DNA from: Kytococcus aerolatus
Lineage (GTDB): Bacteria > Actinomycetota > Actinomycetes > Actinomycetales > Dermatophilaceae
NCBI RefSeq assembly: GCF_900187395.1
Contig: NZ_FYEZ01000001.1
Span: 434,001-498,000, forward strand
DNA: 64,000 nt
Reading direction: 5' to 3'
Shown: one piece after another, positions 62,092 through 64,000 of the stretch
Layout of the letters: each line of letters opens with the position of its first letter
How positions within the stretch are numbered: position 1 is the first letter of the stretch
Program-made: the position numbers and the translations under genes
The notes under the pieces: generated by a model
What the model was told of the DNA's origin: nothing
The model's input: the letters and a program-made list of their open reading frames with translations, nothing else
Databases searched by the model: none

Positions 62092-64000
62092 TCACCCGGT
62101 GCAGATGAGGTGGGCCACCAGCCCGGTCCACCCGCACTGGTGCGAGGCGCCCAGGCCGACCCCGGTGTCACCGTCGAAGTACTCGGAGAAGGTGGGGTGC
62201 ACGTCCCACAGCTCCCCGCCGGGGTGGTGGACCGGGGTGCCGGGGCGGCGACCGTCCTCACCGGGGAGGAAGAGGGAGATCAGCCGGTCGCGGAGGTCCA
62301 CGGCCACGTCACTGAGCAGCACCTCGTTCCCGGAGCCGGTCGGGAACTCCACCGTCGCCTCCGGGTGGGCGATGGCCGTGACGGCCAGGGCGTCGATGAG
62401 CAGCAGGTTGGTCGGGAACCAGATGGGTCCGCGCCAGTTCGAGTTGCCGCCGAACATCAGCGAGTCCGAGACGCCCGGGGTGTAGTGCAGCTCGTACTCG
62501 CGCCCGCCGAGGGTGGCCTTCACACCGTCGCGGTGCGCCGCGGAGAGGGAGCGCAGACCGTGCGGGGCGAGGAACTCGTCCTCGTCGAGCATCCGGGCCA
62601 GCATGCGCCGGCGACGCTCCTCCCCCACGAGGGTGAGCATCGCGGCACGCTGGTCCTCGCGCTCCAGCAGGTAGAGGCCCTTGGTGAGCTCGGGGCGGCG
62701 GTCGATGAGCCACTCCACCTCGTCGTGGAAGTCCCGGATCTCGCCCCACACCCACTCGGGCACGATGCCGACGGCCATGAGCGGGAGCAGCCCCACGGTG
62801 GAGCGCACCGTGAGCTGCTCGGTGCTGCCGTCCGGCGAGACCAGGGCGTCGTAGAAGAAGCCGTCCTCCTCGTCCCACAGGGTGACGCCGTGGGAGCCGG
62901 GTGCCTCCATCGCCCGGTCGATGCGCAGGAAGTACTCCAGGAAGGTGGTGCAGGCGCCGTCCCAGGCCTCGTCGTGCCGGCTGAGCTCCAGCGCGGTGCG
63001 CAGCATCGTCAGCGAGAAGAAGGCCATCCAGCTCGTGGCGTCGCTCTGCTCCAGGCGGACATCGGCCGGCAGGTCGGAACGGTCGAAGAAGGCGATGTTG
63101 TCCAGCCCAAGGAAGCCTCCGGTGAAGAGGAACGAGCCCTCCGGGTCCTTCCGGTTGACCCACCACTGGAAGTTCATCATGAGCTTGGTGAAGGTCTGGA
63201 TGAGGAAGCCCCGGTCCCAGGCCCCGTCCAGGTGGTACACCTGCCAGCAGGCCCAGGCGTGCACCGGCGGGTTGGTGTCCCCGAAGTCCCACTCGTAGGC
63301 GGGCAGCTGGCCGTTGGGGTGCTGGGCCCACTCGCGCAGCATGAGGATGAGCTGCTGCTTGGCGAAGGCCGGGTCGACGTGCGCCATCGCCACGGTGTGG
63401 AAGGCCGTGTCCCAGGTGGCGAACCAGGGGTACTCCCACTCGTCGGGCATCGAGATGACGTCGGCCAGGTCGAGATGGCGCCAGGCCGTGTTGCGCCCCG
63501 TCGCGTGGTCCTGACGGGCACCCGGCGGCGGCGGGGAGACCGGGTCTCCCTCGAGCCACTCCTGCACGGAGTAGCGGTAGAGCTGCTTGGCCCACATGAG
63601 CTGGGCGAAGGCCCGCCGGGCGACGTGGTTCTGCTCCGGGGGCACCTCCCCGGGGATGACCCGCGAGTAGAACTCGTCGGCCTCCCCGCGGCGGGCGTCC
63701 AGGACCTCCTGCACGCCCTCGGTGGAGACGGCGTGCCCCTCGCCCGCCGGGTGGGGCAGCGGGGCGCCGGCCACGCCGAGGTGCGCCTCGGCGCCCGGGG
63801 CGAGCCCGGTCATGCGCAGCTCGACGACCACCTGGGCGCCGGGCTCCACCGACTCGAAGCGGAAGTGCCAGGCGCACTTGGTGCCCCGGTTCCCCGGGTT
63901 CGTGGCCCCCTGCTCGCCGTGGACCACGGCGCGATCCACCGCGTTCTTGGCGTGGGGGCTGCCGAGGCGGTCGGACCCGAAGACGGCGACCTCGTCGGTC
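62092..64000 (-). CDS. MGH1-like/GH63-type glycoside hydrolase, C-terminal part, cut by window edge
   Basis: About 636 codons are visible and the N-terminus lies beyond 64000. The (alpha/alpha)6 toroid typical of GH63 and related glucosidases is evident: EYPWFATWDTAFHTVAMAHV with the conserved WDT-F region, LPAYEWDFGDTNPPVHAWAC with the acidic WDFGD, EEDGFFYDALVSPDG, and NSNWRGPIWFPTNLLLID. NCBI-type names for such proteins are MGH1-like or glucosidase; family members act on glucosylglycerate, mannosylglycerate or oligosaccharide glucose. No signal peptide can be judged from the part seen. Confidence 0.88.
   Translation of the reverse strand, partial: TDEVAVFGSDRLGSPHAKNAVDRAVVHGEQGATNPGNRGTKCAWHFRFESVEPGAQVVVELRMTGLAPGAEAHLGVAGAPLPHPAGEGHAVSTEGVQEVLDARRGEADEFYSRVIPGEVPPEQNHVARRAFAQLMWAKQLYRYSVQEWLEGDPVSPPPPGARQDHATGRNTAWRHLDLADVISMPDEWEYPWFATWDTAFHTVAMAHVDPAFAKQQLILMLREWAQHPNGQLPAYEWDFGDTNPPVHAWACWQVYHLDGAWDRGFLIQTFTKLMMNFQWWVNRKDPEGSFLFTGGFLGLDNIAFFDRSDLPADVRLEQSDATSWMAFFSLTMLRTALELSRHDEAWDGACTTFLEYFLRIDRAMEAPGSHGVTLWDEEDGFFYDALVSPDGSTEQLTVRSTVGLLPLMAVGIVPEWVWGEIRDFHDEVEWLIDRRPELTKGLYLLEREDQRAAMLTLVGEERRRRMLARMLDEDEFLAPHGLRSLSAAHRDGVKATLGGREYELHYTPGVSDSLMFGGNSNWRGPIWFPTNLLLIDALAVTAIAHPEATVEFPTGSGNEVLLSDVAVDLRDRLISLFLPGEDGRRPGTPVHHPGGELWDVHPTFSEYFDGDTGVGLGASHQCGWTGLVAHLICTG

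Overview
The window is high-GC DNA with dense, often overlapping genes, GTG and TTG starts, and several apparently leaderless starts. The gene order nrdJ, nrdR, LysM protein and lexA, the stand-alone single-chain SdaA and the absence of outer-membrane genes point to an actinobacterium. A member of the Micrococcales (Intrasporangiaceae/Dermacoccaceae-like, for example near Kytococcus) is my guess; genus is not provable from this sequence. I see no tRNA, rRNA, CRISPR array, integrase or recognisable transposase.

Layout. 1-5.0 kb: start of a Mrp Na+/H+ antiporter gene (runs off the left edge), a DUF445 membrane protein, a long-chain acyl-CoA ligase and a Ser-rich lipoprotein. 5.2-13.6 kb: serine dehydratase, a DUF559 gene framed by a ~108-bp inverted repeat, nagA, two tandem proline/glycine-rich membrane proteins, a MauE-thioredoxin fusion and a Gln-rich membrane protein. 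13.7-17.4 kb: a metNIQQ methionine importer behind a SAM-I riboswitch, itself followed by a nine-residue leader ORF with three Met codons. 17.4-25.0 kb: choline-to-betaine operon (betB-betA-betT) with a divergent TetR repressor and a palindromic operator, then an Nramp-related transporter that lacks the canonical metal motifs. 25.1-27.3 kb: small membrane proteins and a decayed M43 metalloprotease.

27.4-36.8 kb is a lower-GC accessory island: one seven-gene, translationally coupled operon (C5 DNA methyltransferase, Vsr nickase, Z1 superfamily-2 helicase, DUF4420 PD-(D/E)XK nuclease, MORC-like GHKL ATPase, an unknown protein, a DUF6339-like protein) with a divergent winged-helix gene. This looks like a modification-dependent anti-phage or restriction system of the MORC/Z1 type and is the most interesting system in the window.

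36.8-44.5 kb returns to core genes: an orphan sensor kinase, coenzyme-B12-dependent ribonucleotide reductase nrdJ, its repressor nrdR (with a strong promoter, a pair of NrdR boxes 31-32 bp apart and a DnaA box), then a LysM protein and lexA sharing a divergent region with two SOS boxes. 44.5-64 kb: sir2 and a patatin phospholipase (coupled), a class V aminotransferase with divergent LysR, comEA-comEC, degV, leuS preceded by a Leu-codon leader peptide and terminator (classical attenuation), frameshifted lemA and DUF3137 genes, rpsT, holA, dinG and the C-terminal part of a GH63/MGH1-like glycosidase cut by the right edge.
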